From Methylotenera sp. (GTDB lineage: Bacteria > Pseudomonadota > Gammaproteobacteria > Burkholderiales > Methylophilaceae): DNA of 64,000 bases. Below, piece by piece: positions 1 to 10,022 of this stretch. Each line of letters begins with the position of its first letter. Within the stretch, counting starts at the first letter, position 1. The notes beneath the pieces are model-generated. The model was not told the DNA's origin, searched no databases, and saw only the letters and a program-made list of their open reading frames with translations. A program made the translations under genes and the position numbers. The stretch is taken from positions 43,685-107,684 of the forward strand of contig JACMNB010000051.1 of the NCBI GenBank assembly GCA_014378845.1, written 5' to 3'.

Positions 1-2373
1 GCCTTGCTGAGTAATAATAGGTAAGGATTTAAGTTTTTCTACCGAATCACGTAACTCTCTTGGAAAGCGCACATTGATGGGGAAACGAGCCAACCCATCA
101 ATTTTCTCACCTATATTGTCACCGCCAATTCCAGTGGAAATTAACGATTGCACCTCATCAATATTCAAGCCGTAGCGGGCAATTTTCAGTCGATCTATTT
201 TGACATCGATATAACGCCCGCCTGTCACACGCTCGGCGATTACTGAGCTAGCACTTGGCAATTTTTTCATCAAGCGCTCCACTTCTTCGCCCAGCTTCTC
301 AAGTGTGGCTAAATCTGCCCCGCCAATTTTGATACCGACTGGGCTTTTAATACCTGTAGAGAGCATATCAATGCGGTTACGAATCGGTTGCACCCAAACA
401 TTGGCCATACCAGGTATTTTCAACCTAGCATCCAGCTCTTTGATTAATTTCTCTGGTGTCATACCAGCGCGCCATTCATCACGCGGTTTAAATTGAATGG
501 TGGTTTCCAGCATCTCTAACGGTGCGGGATCAGTCGCTGTTTCTGCGCGGCCTGTTTTGCCAAAAACTGATTTTACCTCGGGCACGGTTTTAATCAGCCT
601 ATCACTTAATTGCAAAATTTCTGCTGCTTTAGAAACCGACAACCCGGGTAAAGCCGTTGGCATATAAAGCAAATCACCTTCATCTAAAGGCGGCATAAAT
701 TCACTCCCAAGCTTGCTAAGTGGGTAAAGCGTAATCAACACTAGAATTAAGGCGACACCTAGCGTGAGTTTTGGATAGTGCAACACTTTGCTTAATAACG
801 GTTTGTATATTGCAATCAGCCAACGGTTAAGCGGATTGTTGTGCTCAGGACGAATGTGGCCACGAATAAAAATAGTCATCAATACTGGAATCAGGGTAAC
901 GGATAAGCCAGCCGCCGCCGCCATGGCATAGGTCTTAGTAAAAGCTAATGGCGCAAATAGTTTGCCTTCTTGCGCTTCTAATGTGAACACGGGAATAAAC
1001 GACAGCGTAATAATTAACAAAGAGAAAAATAACGCAGGACCAACTTCACTTGCCGCATCAATAATCACTTTAATGCTCTGGCTATTATTCGGGTCACCAT
1101 GTGCATTTTTATAAGTTTCTAGCTGTCGGTGCGCATTTTCAATCATCACAATCGCCGCGTCCACCATCGCCCCAATGGCAATGGCAATGCCGCCTAGCGA
1201 CATAATATTGGCATTGACGCCTTGATAATACATGACAATAAAGCTCACCAATACGCCCACAGGCAAAGCCACTATCGCGACTAACGCCGACCTAAAGTGC
1301 CATAAGAATACCGCGCACACCAGCGCGACCACGATAAATTCTTCTATCAATTTATGCGTTAAATTATCCACTGCACGTTTAATGAATTGTGATCTATCGT
1401 AGGTTGTGACTATCTCTACGCCTTCTGGCAGACTTTTTTTCAGTGTAGCCAGCTTGGCTTTTACCGCGTCAATCGCTTGCAGCGCATTTTGCCCTGCGCG
1501 CATCACAATCACACCGCCTGTCACTTCGCCTTCGCCATTCAGCTCAGCCACACCACGACGCAACTCAGGGCCAATTTGTATGCGCGCAACATCCGACAAC
1601 AAAATGGGCGTGCCTGTGGCGCTGACACTTAACGGGATATTGCGAAAGTCATCGAGTGATTCCAAATAACCATGCGCTCGCACCATGTATTCGGCTTCGG
1701 CTGTTTCTATCACAGCGCCGCCAGTTTCTTGGTTAGCAGACTGAATCGCCGACACAACTTTTGATAACGGAATGCGGTAATTGCGCAATTTGTCTGGGTT
1801 AACTTGTACTTGATATTGGCGCACCATACCGCCCAGCGTGGCGACCTCTGCCACACCAGGAATCGTTTTCAGCTCGAATTTGAGAAACCAATCTTGTAAA
1901 GCACGCAATTCACCTAAATCGTGCTTACCAGTACGATCCACCAGCGCATATTCATATACCCAACCCACACCCGTCGCATCTGGCCCAAGGCTTGGGCTTG
2001 CTCCTTTTGGTAGCTTTGACGAAATTTGACTTAAATATTCCAACACGCGAGAACGTGCCCAATATTGATCTGTGCCATCGTTAAATAAAATATAAACGAA
2101 AGAATCACCAAAAAATGAATAGCCACGCACGGTTTTAACGCCAGGCACTGACAGCATAGTGGTAGTGAGCGGATAGGTAAGCTGATTTTCGACAATCTGC
2201 GGCGCTTGCCCAGGCCATTGGGTGCGGATAATCACCTGCGTATCGGATAAATCTGGAATCGCATCCAATGGCGTCCTGAGCATGGCAAAAACACCCCAAG
2301 CAACGACCATTAGTGTTGCAAGTAATACTAACAAGCGATTATTGGCGGACCAACGGATAAGTTGGGCAATCAT
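1..2373 (-). CDS. cusA: CusA/CzcA-type heavy-metal efflux RND transporter permease (3' end runs off the window)
   Basis: Not in the ORF track. My minus-strand reading gives [69 protein letters not shown]..., a typical CusA N-terminus, and it stays open to position 1. The ATG at 2371-2373 overlaps the cusB stop. Confidence 0.93.
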   Translation of the reverse strand, partial: MIAQLIRWSANNRLLVLLATLMVVAWGVFAMLRTPLDAIPDLSDTQVIIRTQWPGQAPQIVENQLTYPLTTTMLSVPGVKTVRGYSFFGDSFVYILFNDGTDQYWARSRVLEYLSQISSKLPKGASPSLGPDATGVGWVYEYALVDRTGKHDLGELRALQDWFLKFELKTIPGVAEVATLGGMVRQYQVQVNPDKLRNYRIPLSKVVSAIQSANQETGGAVIETAEAEYMVRAHGYLESLDDFRNIPLSVSATGTPILLSDVARIQIGPELRRGVAELNGEGEVTGGVIVMRAGQNALQAIDAVKAKLATLKKSLPEGVEIVTTYDRSQFIKRAVDNLTHKLIEEFIVVALVCAVFLWHFRSALVAIVALPVGVLVSFIVMYYQGVNANIMSLGGIAIAIGAMVDAAIVMIENAHRQLETYKNAHGDPNNSQSIKVIIDAASEVGPALFFSLLIITLSFIPVFTLEAQEGKLFAPLAFTKTYAMAAAAGLSVTLIPVLMTIFIRGHIRPEHNNPLNRWLIAIYKPLLSKVLHYPKLTLGVALILVLITLYPLSKLGSEFMPPLDEGDLLYMPTALPGLSVSKAAEILQLSDRLIKTVPEVKSVFGKTGRAETATDPAPLEMLETTIQFKPRDEWRAGMTPEKLIKELDARLKIPGMANVWVQPIRNRIDMLSTGIKSPVGIKIGGADLATLEKLGEEVERLMKKLPSASSVIAERVTGGRYIDVKIDRLKIARYGLNIDEVQSLISTGIGGDNIGEKIDGLARFPINVRFPRELRDSVEKLKSLPIITQQG

Positions 2374-4067
2374 GGTTTTGCACCTTCCATGCTATCTTTC
2401 ATGTCATTTTTTGACGCTTGCGCTTTTTCAACCCGCTCAATCCTATATTGTGCTGGCGTATCAGGCTTTTCTGGTGCCTCAGCTTTTAAATCAAAGGTAA
2501 CTTCATCGCCAGCTTTTAGATTACCGAGTTGCTTGCTATCTTTAACCTTGAAGCCCATGGTCATTGATGGCCAACCGAGTTCTGTGATTGGTTCGTGATT
2601 CAACGTAACATGACCTGACTTAACATCCACATCGACTACTTTGCCAAGGCCTCTTGGCATTTTGTCTAACGCCTTTTTTTCGGCTGACATCGGTTTGTCT
2701 TTACTCATTTGCATGTCTTTCATATCGCCCATGCCATGATCCATGCCTTTTTCCATTGATTTATCTTGCTGCGACTGATTTTGAGTAGGCTGATTTTGAT
2801 TAGAAAGTCTAGCCAATACACCAGATAGCGTAGCTTCGGAATCAATCAAAAACTGTCCTGAAACAACCACTTCCTCACCTTCAGACACACCACTTAACAC
2901 CTCTGTGAAATTATCGCGTTCTTGACCTGTTGTAAGCTCTACAGGGCGATAGCCGCCTGATTTTTTTAAATCTCCTTCTTTTACAATCACAATTTTGCGC
3001 TTGCCCGTAGCGACAATACTTTCAGTCGGCACAGATAAAGCCTCGTGTGTTTGCCCAGTAAACGCAACATTGGCATACATGCCCGGCCTCAACTGTTTAG
3101 TTTTGTTGGGCAACTCAATACGCACCTGCAAGGTTCTAGAGACCTCATTTAATGCTGGATAAAGATAGCTTACCTTGCCTTTAAAAGTTTCACTGGGCAG
3201 GCTTTGTAGTTGAATAGCTACTTCAATGCCAAGTTTTAATCTAGCCGTATCGCGCTCTGGCACTTCTGCAATCAACCACACTTGCGATAAATCAGAAATC
3301 TGCATCAATGAGCTACCAGACATCAACTGCCCACCTTCGCGAACACCAAGCTCAGTCAGCACGCCCGGAGCTGGTGCATACACACCAAACCTTGGGCTAG
3401 GCTTGCCAGCTTTGGTAATAGCTGCAATTTCGCCCTCCACCATGCCAAGCAGTTTTAAGCGATTACGTGTCGCTTGCTTAAGTGAGCCGTCTGCATCTAT
3501 TTGGTTTAGTGTTAATAGCGTTAAATATTCCTGCTGCGCTGCCAATAATTCTGGCGCATAGATTTCAGCAATTTTTTGACCTTTATTCACTGGGTCGCCC
3601 ACAGCACGCACATATAAACGCTCCACAAAGCCTGAGATGCGCGTTTGCACTACATAAAAACGCCTTTCGTCAGGTTCTATGCGCCCAACTGCAGAGAAAG
3701 ATTCGCCAAAACTTTTTGCCTCAACTTTTGCGAGCCTTATGCCTAGGTTTTGCACGGTTTGTGACGAAATGCTGACTCCAGCTTCCTCAACTCCGCTACC
3801 ACCAGCAGCAGATTCTGCGTATTTAGGTTCTAATTGCATATCCATAAATGGGGATTTGCCAGGTTTATCAAACTTTTGAGCAGGCACCATCGGGTCGTAC
3901 CAGTATTTAACCGTTTTACCGCTATCGTCTTGAACTACGCCGTTGCTAATAGGCTGGCTTAGAGGTGATTTTTCCATCTTATCAGTAGTTTTTTGCCCAA
4001 AATACCAGCCCAAACCCATAAATAAGACTAATAAAATTGCCACTATTAAAAAATGAAATCGCTTCAT
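2370..4067 (-). CDS. cusB: CusB-type efflux RND periplasmic adaptor with N-terminal heavy-metal-binding domain and C-terminal CusF-like domain
   Basis: Contains [30 protein letters not shown] (HMBD motif), an adaptor core, and a C-terminal CusF-like segment [36 protein letters not shown]. Confidence 0.93.
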   Translation of the reverse strand: MKRFHFLIVAILLVLFMGLGWYFGQKTTDKMEKSPLSQPISNGVVQDDSGKTVKYWYDPMVPAQKFDKPGKSPFMDMQLEPKYAESAAGGSGVEEAGVSISSQTVQNLGIRLAKVEAKSFGESFSAVGRIEPDERRFYVVQTRISGFVERLYVRAVGDPVNKGQKIAEIYAPELLAAQQEYLTLLTLNQIDADGSLKQATRNRLKLLGMVEGEIAAITKAGKPSPRFGVYAPAPGVLTELGVREGGQLMSGSSLMQISDLSQVWLIAEVPERDTARLKLGIEVAIQLQSLPSETFKGKVSYLYPALNEVSRTLQVRIELPNKTKQLRPGMYANVAFTGQTHEALSVPTESIVATGKRKIVIVKEGDLKKSGGYRPVELTTGQERDNFTEVLSGVSEGEEVVVSGQFLIDSEATLSGVLARLSNQNQPTQNQSQQDKSMEKGMDHGMGDMKDMQMSKDKPMSAEKKALDKMPRGLGKVVDVDVKSGHVTLNHEPITELGWPSMTMGFKVKDSKQLGNLKAGDEVTFDLKAEAPEKPDTPAQYRIERVEKAQASKNDMKDSMEGAKP

Positions 4068-4111
4068 TATTTATTCCTCAGTCTTTGCTTGCTTAAGTTA
4101 AGCTGCATGTC

Positions 4112-4438
4112 CTACTCAGCGTATCTTGGCGCCAATTGCATGTCCATAAAGGGCGATTTGCCAGGCTTATTAAAATGCCGACCTTCCACCATCGGATCTT
4201 CCCAATAAAGTACTTTTTTACCGCTATTATCTTGTTCTACATTCACGCCGCTCAAGTCGTCGGCCTTAATTTCATTAGGTAACATCGCGGTGGGCTTTAC
4301 TTCAACTGGGGCGCTGTATTCCACAGCAGGCTTCATTGCTGCCTTATCCACACCTTCAGTATTATCTTGTTTAGAACAGCCAGCGATAGCGATTAATAAT
4401 GTTGACATTGCTAAAATTTGGTTCGTTTTCATGATCAT
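4112..4438 (-). CDS. Small lipoprotein with stand-alone heavy-metal-binding (HMBD-like) domain
   Basis: Lipobox-like LLIAIAGC; C-terminal [31 protein letters not shown] is nearly the same as the CusB N-terminal motif. Confidence 0.8.
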   Translation of the reverse strand: MIMKTNQILAMSTLLIAIAGCSKQDNTEGVDKAAMKPAVEYSAPVEVKPTAMLPNEIKADDLSGVNVEQDNSGKKVLYWEDPMVEGRHFNKPGKSPFMDMQLAPRYAE

Positions 4439-4462
4439 TTCCTTTTAATTTTGTTTAAGCGC

Positions 4463-5761
4463 TTAATGTTGTTTAAATAATTGATTATCGTTGAGTAAAT
4501 AGCCAATTTTTACGGCAGCACGCTGCCTATCAGTTAGAATCGTCCAATGATCTAGCTCAATTTCAATCACAGCTCGGCGCGCTTGCCACACTTCACTCAG
4601 TGAATTTTTGCCTGTTGCATAACCTGCCTGAGCAACACTTAATCTAGCTTTTGCATTCGGAATTAAACTGGTTAAATGCACGTTTTCACGCGCTTCTGCA
4701 GCCTGTGCATCGGCTAGCGCAGCTTCTAAATCGGCTGATAATTCACGTCTTTTATCTTCAGTCATTTTTTGTGCTTTTTCAACTAATACCAGTTTTTCGG
4801 CTGTTCGTCGGTCTTGCCGGTTCGCTCTATCCAGTTGTAGATCAATAGAAACTTGAAAACTCAACATATCACTGCGGTCAGCGAAGCGTTTACCATAGTC
4901 AACCTCCCAACCCCAGTTTCGCTGCAGGTTCGCTCGCGCGCCATCGACTTCTAACTGCGCAACTTTTTCGCTTTGATGCGCATTTTGTAGCAGTGGATGT
5001 TTTTCAATTTCGGCAGAAGCAGCAGCCTTATTGGCAGAATTGGTCAAGTTATTGGACATTACTGGCAGTTCAGATGATATTGAACGTGCTGCTGATGCTC
5101 CAATCCAGCGCGCTAACGCAGCTCTCGCTTTACGCTCGTCTCGCACAGCATAAATGCGCTTTTCATGGGTCATGGCTATTTCTGTGTCCATCGCCAAAAC
5201 CTCACTGGTTTTAGCGCCGCCCGAACTCACTCCAGCCGCCAATACCTTACGCTCGGCCGCCATTTCATCCGCAATCCGTTGGTACAACTCAGATTTACGT
5301 TGCGCCTCATACGCATCTAGCCAAGCCAAAGCTACGTCACGCTCAATGCTTCTAGCGGTGGCTATTTGCTCGGTTTGAAATTGGTCTGCCTCTGCCAGCA
5401 TTCGGCTTGAGGCAAGCTCGCGTTTTTTAAGTGGAACCATTTCTTGAGTATAGCCAACGTTGAGCATAGTTTGGTCATCGCGATTAAAATTCAGCGCCGC
5501 ACCAGTGGTGACGGGTAAATTAATCATGCCAAATTTAAGTTTAGGGTCTGGCAATTGGCCTTCTGCAACTGCCGCTTGGCGTGTTGAGGCCGCCGCATCG
5601 TCTAGCGACTGCAGCAAAGGTTGGCTTTGGGTAGCCAATTGAATGGCATCAGCTAAAGATAGCGGCTGCTCTGCTTGTGCAGCAAAGGTAAGCAACAGTA
5701 ACCCGCTTAAAAGCAGGTAATTGCCCAATAATCGGATATTCATAAGACACTCCTGTGACAC
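4463..5761 (-). CDS. TolC/CusC-like outer membrane efflux protein
   Basis: 432 aa with signal peptide and OEP-like coiled-coil sequence, placed in the cus operon. The start may be the internal Met MNIRLLGNYLL (5743). Confidence 0.88.
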   Translation of the reverse strand: MSQECLMNIRLLGNYLLLSGLLLLTFAAQAEQPLSLADAIQLATQSQPLLQSLDDAAASTRQAAVAEGQLPDPKLKFGMINLPVTTGAALNFNRDDQTMLNVGYTQEMVPLKKRELASSRMLAEADQFQTEQIATARSIERDVALAWLDAYEAQRKSELYQRIADEMAAERKVLAAGVSSGGAKTSEVLAMDTEIAMTHEKRIYAVRDERKARAALARWIGASAARSISSELPVMSNNLTNSANKAAASAEIEKHPLLQNAHQSEKVAQLEVDGARANLQRNWGWEVDYGKRFADRSDMLSFQVSIDLQLDRANRQDRRTAEKLVLVEKAQKMTEDKRRELSADLEAALADAQAAEARENVHLTSLIPNAKARLSVAQAGYATGKNSLSEVWQARRAVIEIELDHWTILTDRQRAAVKIGYLLNDNQLFKQH

Positions 5762-5805
5762 TTAAAAAGTGGGTCACGCCAAAAGATAGGCGTGACTAGG
5801 CTGAT

Positions 5806-6189
5806 TTAAGCAAGGAGTATAGGTGGGCGTTGCAGGTTGGGCGGTGAATGAGAAGTGTAGGTTTCGTTATGCGCAACGATGGCCTGCGAGCCAATCAATT
5901 CGAGCATCGAGTGAATGGTTTGGGTGAGAGCTGTCATACCACATAAGCTTGCACAAAGCGTCGCGCAATTGGTTTTACAAGCTGTGTTATGTTTGCAACT
6001 GTCTTGCGTTTTGGTCACGCTAGCCATGTGCATATTAGCCATATGGCAAGGCTTATTAATGGATTGATGTTCACTCATTTGCGCTTGCATCATGCTATTG
6101 CAGATGCTTATATTGGCCGCAGCAATGCCTTGCAGCGGTATTAGCAGCAGCAAAATCCAAGCAAAAAAATGTGAAAAATAGCGCGACAT
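5806..6189 (-). CDS. Secreted Cys/His/Met-rich putative metal-binding protein
   Basis: Signal peptide followed by a segment rich in C, H and M (CHMANMHMAS...CKHNTACKTNCATLCASLCGM); first gene of the cus cluster. Confidence 0.6.
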   Translation of the reverse strand: MSRYFSHFFAWILLLLIPLQGIAAANISICNSMMQAQMSEHQSINKPCHMANMHMASVTKTQDSCKHNTACKTNCATLCASLCGMTALTQTIHSMLELIGSQAIVAHNETYTSHSPPNLQRPPILLA

Positions 6190-6220
6190 AATTTTAGGAT
6201 AACTTAAATAGGCCTTAAGT

Positions 6221-6748
6221 TCAAGTAGCTATCGAGTCGATTGACGAGTACCGAATATCAATTACTTCAAATTCATCCACACTTTTTGGCGTAATCACTT
6301 TTATTGTATCGCCCAAACCCTTGCCCAGCATGGCTTTTGCCAATGGCGACACCCAAGAAATGCTGCCATTAGTTGGGTCTAGCTCATCTTTACCCACAAT
6401 ACGGTAGGTCATTTCCGTATCATCCGCCAAATTAAATAAGCTAACCCAAGCACCAAAAAACACTTTTTCGAGATGTTGTTGCAGGCTTGAATCAACGATT
6501 TCAGCCAAATCCATACGCCGCATTAAATGTCGGCAGCGGCTATCTATTTGGCGTAGGCGGCGTTTGCCATAAATATAATCACCGTTTTCAGAACGGTCAC
6601 CATTGCTGGCCGCCCACGAAACCGTGCGCACCACTTCTGGTCGCTCTATTTTGTAGAGTTGATGAAACTCCGCCTGTAACGCTGCAAAGCCTTGCGGCGT
6701 GATGTAGTTTTTTTCGTCGTTAATCGCTAATTGTGGAACACGCGCCAT
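6221..6748 (-). CDS. greB: Transcription elongation factor GreB
   Basis: 175 aa with NYITPQGFAALQAEF and SNGDRSENGDYIYGKRRLRQIDSR, typical of GreB. Confidence 0.95.
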   Translation of the reverse strand: MARVPQLAINDEKNYITPQGFAALQAEFHQLYKIERPEVVRTVSWAASNGDRSENGDYIYGKRRLRQIDSRCRHLMRRMDLAEIVDSSLQQHLEKVFFGAWVSLFNLADDTEMTYRIVGKDELDPTNGSISWVSPLAKAMLGKGLGDTIKVITPKSVDEFEVIDIRYSSIDSIAT

Positions 6749-6769
6749 GATGTTAAAACCCAGGCAAAT

Positions 6770-7165
6770 CTATTTATCCATCACCGACACATTTTGCACA
6801 AAGTAACTGGTTTCGCCAAAACAGCTACTTGGAATACCTTTGTGTTCCTCATAGGTAAGGCTAACGCGCTTGCCGATTGATTCATTAATTTTTTTAGCCA
6901 CTTCGGGGTCTTTTACTGTAAATAAGAATTTTTCGGCTTGCGTGCCTGGCATCGAAACCAGCACCAATTCGCCCTCAAACGTTTTGCAAACAAAGCCTTT
7001 TTCAGATAATTTTTGCACGTAGCCCACACGCTCACCCGATGAATAAACCCATTTAAGCGCGCCCCAAGTGTAAAGCGCGAACAATAAAACAGGTATTAGC
7101 AACAACCAAATAAAGACTTTAAACAGTTTACTAACTTTCGATGGTTTGGTAATCAGGTCAGCCAT
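6770..7165 (-). CDS. Hypothetical membrane protein
   Basis: 131 aa with one N-terminal TM helix; no family recognised. Confidence 0.6.
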   Translation of the reverse strand: MADLITKPSKVSKLFKVFIWLLLIPVLLFALYTWGALKWVYSSGERVGYVQKLSEKGFVCKTFEGELVLVSMPGTQAEKFLFTVKDPEVAKKINESIGKRVSLTYEEHKGIPSSCFGETSYFVQNVSVMDK

Positions 7166-7253
7166 AACGATTCCTTTTTTTTAATATGCAATAAACTTAT
7201 TTTAACACTACTGTTGCCGAAGGCTACTTTAGAAAAGCATTATCCAATAAAAT

Positions 7254-10022
7254 GTGAGTATGCAAAACTGCTTTATTTTATGCCCTACTGCGCGCTTAGT
7301 GCGCGCGATTCAAGCGGATATTGCGCGCGCACAGCTGCAATCTGGCTGTACGCAGTGGCAAAGCGCGCCTGTACACACGCTAGCTGGCTGGCTAGATAGC
7401 ATGACTGAAGCTGCAATTTTGGCAGGCAATATTGCGCAGCCACAAACCTTGCTAGCGCCGTTTAATGAGCAATTGTTGTGGGAGGAAACCATTACGCAAT
7501 CGCTTAAAAAAAATATCTTTGGTGACTTGTTTGATGTGTCTGGCCTGGCCAATGCGGCAATGGAGGCCAATAAATATATGCTCGCTTGGCATTTGCATAT
7601 ACCGCGTGAGCATCAAGCTGAAGAGTCGCGCCAATTTTTGCAATGGCAACGCGCCTTTACGCAGCGCTGCCAACAACTTAATGTGCTTGAGAGTGTGCGC
7701 TATGTTGATTGGCAGTTAGATTGCTTAGCGCAAGGTAAAATCCAGCTTGCAGAGCATATAGCCTTTGCAGGTTTTGACCAAACTGCGCCGCAAGAACAGC
7801 GTTTGCGTACCATTTTAATAACGCGCGGCGTGCAAGTGAGTGAATATTTAACAACTAGCACTAAGCCTGCAATAGCCCAGCATGTAAGCTTAGATAATAT
7901 CGATGCCGAGTGCCGCGCGGCAGTGGCTTGGGCACAGCAACAATTAGATGAAAATCCAAACGTAAAAATTGCTATAGTCGCGCCGCAACTCAGTGAAGTT
8001 CGCAATCAACTGGCTGATTTATTGGACGATATTTTTTTTCCTGCTAGCCTGCGCCCTAGCCTTGCCGATGTCGCCAAAAACTACAATTTCTCGCTCGGCA
8101 CGCCGCTGATTCAGCAGCCGATTATTCAAGCCGCGCTCAATTTGCTGCGCCTGCTTACCGCTTATCAATTGCAGCAGCCTGATATTACAACTGTTTTGCT
8201 GTCGCCATTTTGGTCTGCCAACCAGCAAGAAGCCGATGCGCGCGCCATGCTGGACGCTAAAATGCGCGACAAACTGCCGATGCAGTTATCGCTAGCGCGC
8301 TTTGTTGAATTTGCACAAAAACAGCATGACAATGGCTTAAGTATCGAGCAGCTATTTGCGCATTTAAACGCAGCTATGGCTATTTCGAGTAATCGCGCTA
8401 TGCCCTCACAATGGGCGCTAAACCTTGATTCATTACTAACCGCGCTGGGCTGGCCTGGCGAGCGTAGCATTAGTAGCCTTGAGTATCAAGCCATCAGCGC
8501 TTGGCAAAAGGCTTTACAACAATTAGCCAAATTAGATGTGCTAGGCAAAAACTTGTCGCCTAACGAAGCGGTGCTGCGTATGCAGCAAATATGCACCGCG
8601 CAAGTGTTTCAGGCTGAAACTACGTTTGAACCTAGCATCCAAATTGTTGGCATTATGGAGGCGCTCAGCACGCCAATAGACGCTCTGTGGTGCATGCAAA
8701 TGAACGACCATATTTGGCCGCCACCTGCTCGCCCCAACCCGCTGCTACCAGCGTTTATTCAACGTGCCGCCAGCGTACCAGGGGCAGATAACCATATTCA
8801 AGCCGTATTTGCGGCTAATATTCATCAGCGCTTAATACACTCGGCAAGCCACATTATTTTTTCGAGCAGTAAAACCGAAAATGAGAGCCAATTACGCGCA
8901 TCGCCACTCATTAAAGAGCTTGCAACATTAACAAATACGCTGCTCGCGGCCACGCTTGCCGAACAATTAAGCCAACTTGGCAACGCCAATTTAACACAGC
9001 TAGAAGACCATATTGCGCCACCCATTCAAGCGGGTGACCATGTGTCTGGCGGCACTGGTTTACTCAAGGCGCAAGCCATTTGCCCTGCTTGGGCATTTTA
9101 CCAATATCGACTGGGCGCAAAAGCCTTAAAAACGCCCAGCAATGGCTTAGATAATATGGATCGCGGCTCGCTTGTACACGCAGTTTTAGAGCGTTTTTGG
9201 CATCCAAATGAGCAGTTTCGACACGATGAGTTTCGACACGATGAGTTTCGTCATTTTGCTGATTTGCGCGATATGTCGGTAGATGATTTTACAAAAGCCA
9301 TCAATATCGCCATTCGCCGCACGCTGCAGGATTTTGAAGAGAAAACAAATATTGCCTCAAAAACCGTGTTAGAACTCGAGCACGAACGGCTCTACAAGCT
9401 AATAGCTGCTTGGTTGCAGCATGAAAAAGAACTCGGCGTTTCGTTTAAAATTGTCGACTGCGAAGCCGAGAAAAAAGTGTACATTTGTGGCATCGAAATC
9501 ACGCTAAAAATTGACCGCATTCAGCAATTTGAAAACGGCGCATTAGCATTTATCGATTACAAAACTGGCCAAGAACCCAAAATGAGCAGCTGGGATGAGA
9601 CTCGCATTACCGAGCCACAACTACCAACCTATGCTAGTTTTTGGGCCGCTTTTGGCGCAGATGATGCACAAATAAATAGTCAAGTATCCAGCGTGCAATT
9701 TGGCTTGGTAAAAATTGCCGACCACGCATTTATTGGCGTTTCAACTGACAATTTTGAAACCGATTCCGATAAACGTAAACCCAAATTTTTACAAGCATTT
9801 ACTGATTGGAAAAGCTTGCTAAACCACTGGAAAGACAGCATTGAGGCCATTGCGCAAGAAATTAAAATGGGCGAAGCGGCAGTAAAATTTAATCATGAAA
9901 ACGACTTAATGTACTGCGAGGTTTTGCCGCTATTGCGCCTGCCAGAGCGACAATTGCAGTTTGAAAGATTTCAAAAGGTTAGCGGGCAAAAAAGTCATCT
10001 GAAAAAAAGTGGTGTTTTATGA
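7254..10022 (+). CDS. AddB-like DNA repair protein with C-terminal PD-(D/E)XK nuclease
   Basis: 922 aa; QMNDHIWPPPARPNPLLPAFIQR and nuclease motif ALAFIDYKTGQEP; overlaps the UvrD-like gene downstream. Confidence 0.87.
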   Translation: MSMQNCFILCPTARLVRAIQADIARAQLQSGCTQWQSAPVHTLAGWLDSMTEAAILAGNIAQPQTLLAPFNEQLLWEETITQSLKKNIFGDLFDVSGLANAAMEANKYMLAWHLHIPREHQAEESRQFLQWQRAFTQRCQQLNVLESVRYVDWQLDCLAQGKIQLAEHIAFAGFDQTAPQEQRLRTILITRGVQVSEYLTTSTKPAIAQHVSLDNIDAECRAAVAWAQQQLDENPNVKIAIVAPQLSEVRNQLADLLDDIFFPASLRPSLADVAKNYNFSLGTPLIQQPIIQAALNLLRLLTAYQLQQPDITTVLLSPFWSANQQEADARAMLDAKMRDKLPMQLSLARFVEFAQKQHDNGLSIEQLFAHLNAAMAISSNRAMPSQWALNLDSLLTALGWPGERSISSLEYQAISAWQKALQQLAKLDVLGKNLSPNEAVLRMQQICTAQVFQAETTFEPSIQIVGIMEALSTPIDALWCMQMNDHIWPPPARPNPLLPAFIQRAASVPGADNHIQAVFAANIHQRLIHSASHIIFSSSKTENESQLRASPLIKELATLTNTLLAATLAEQLSQLGNANLTQLEDHIAPPIQAGDHVSGGTGLLKAQAICPAWAFYQYRLGAKALKTPSNGLDNMDRGSLVHAVLERFWHPNEQFRHDEFRHDEFRHFADLRDMSVDDFTKAINIAIRRTLQDFEEKTNIASKTVLELEHERLYKLIAAWLQHEKELGVSFKIVDCEAEKKVYICGIEITLKIDRIQQFENGALAFIDYKTGQEPKMSSWDETRITEPQLPTYASFWAAFGADDAQINSQVSSVQFGLVKIADHAFIGVSTDNFETDSDKRKPKFLQAFTDWKSLLNHWKDSIEAIAQEIKMGEAAVKFNHENDLMYCEVLPLLRLPERQLQFERFQKVSGQKSHLKKSGVL

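Noticed and set aside
305-2598. Several plus-strand ORFs of 60-110 aa (305, 1406, 1838, 2222, 2362)
   Set aside because: All are antisense to the cusA/cusB reading frames, which have clear family motifs.
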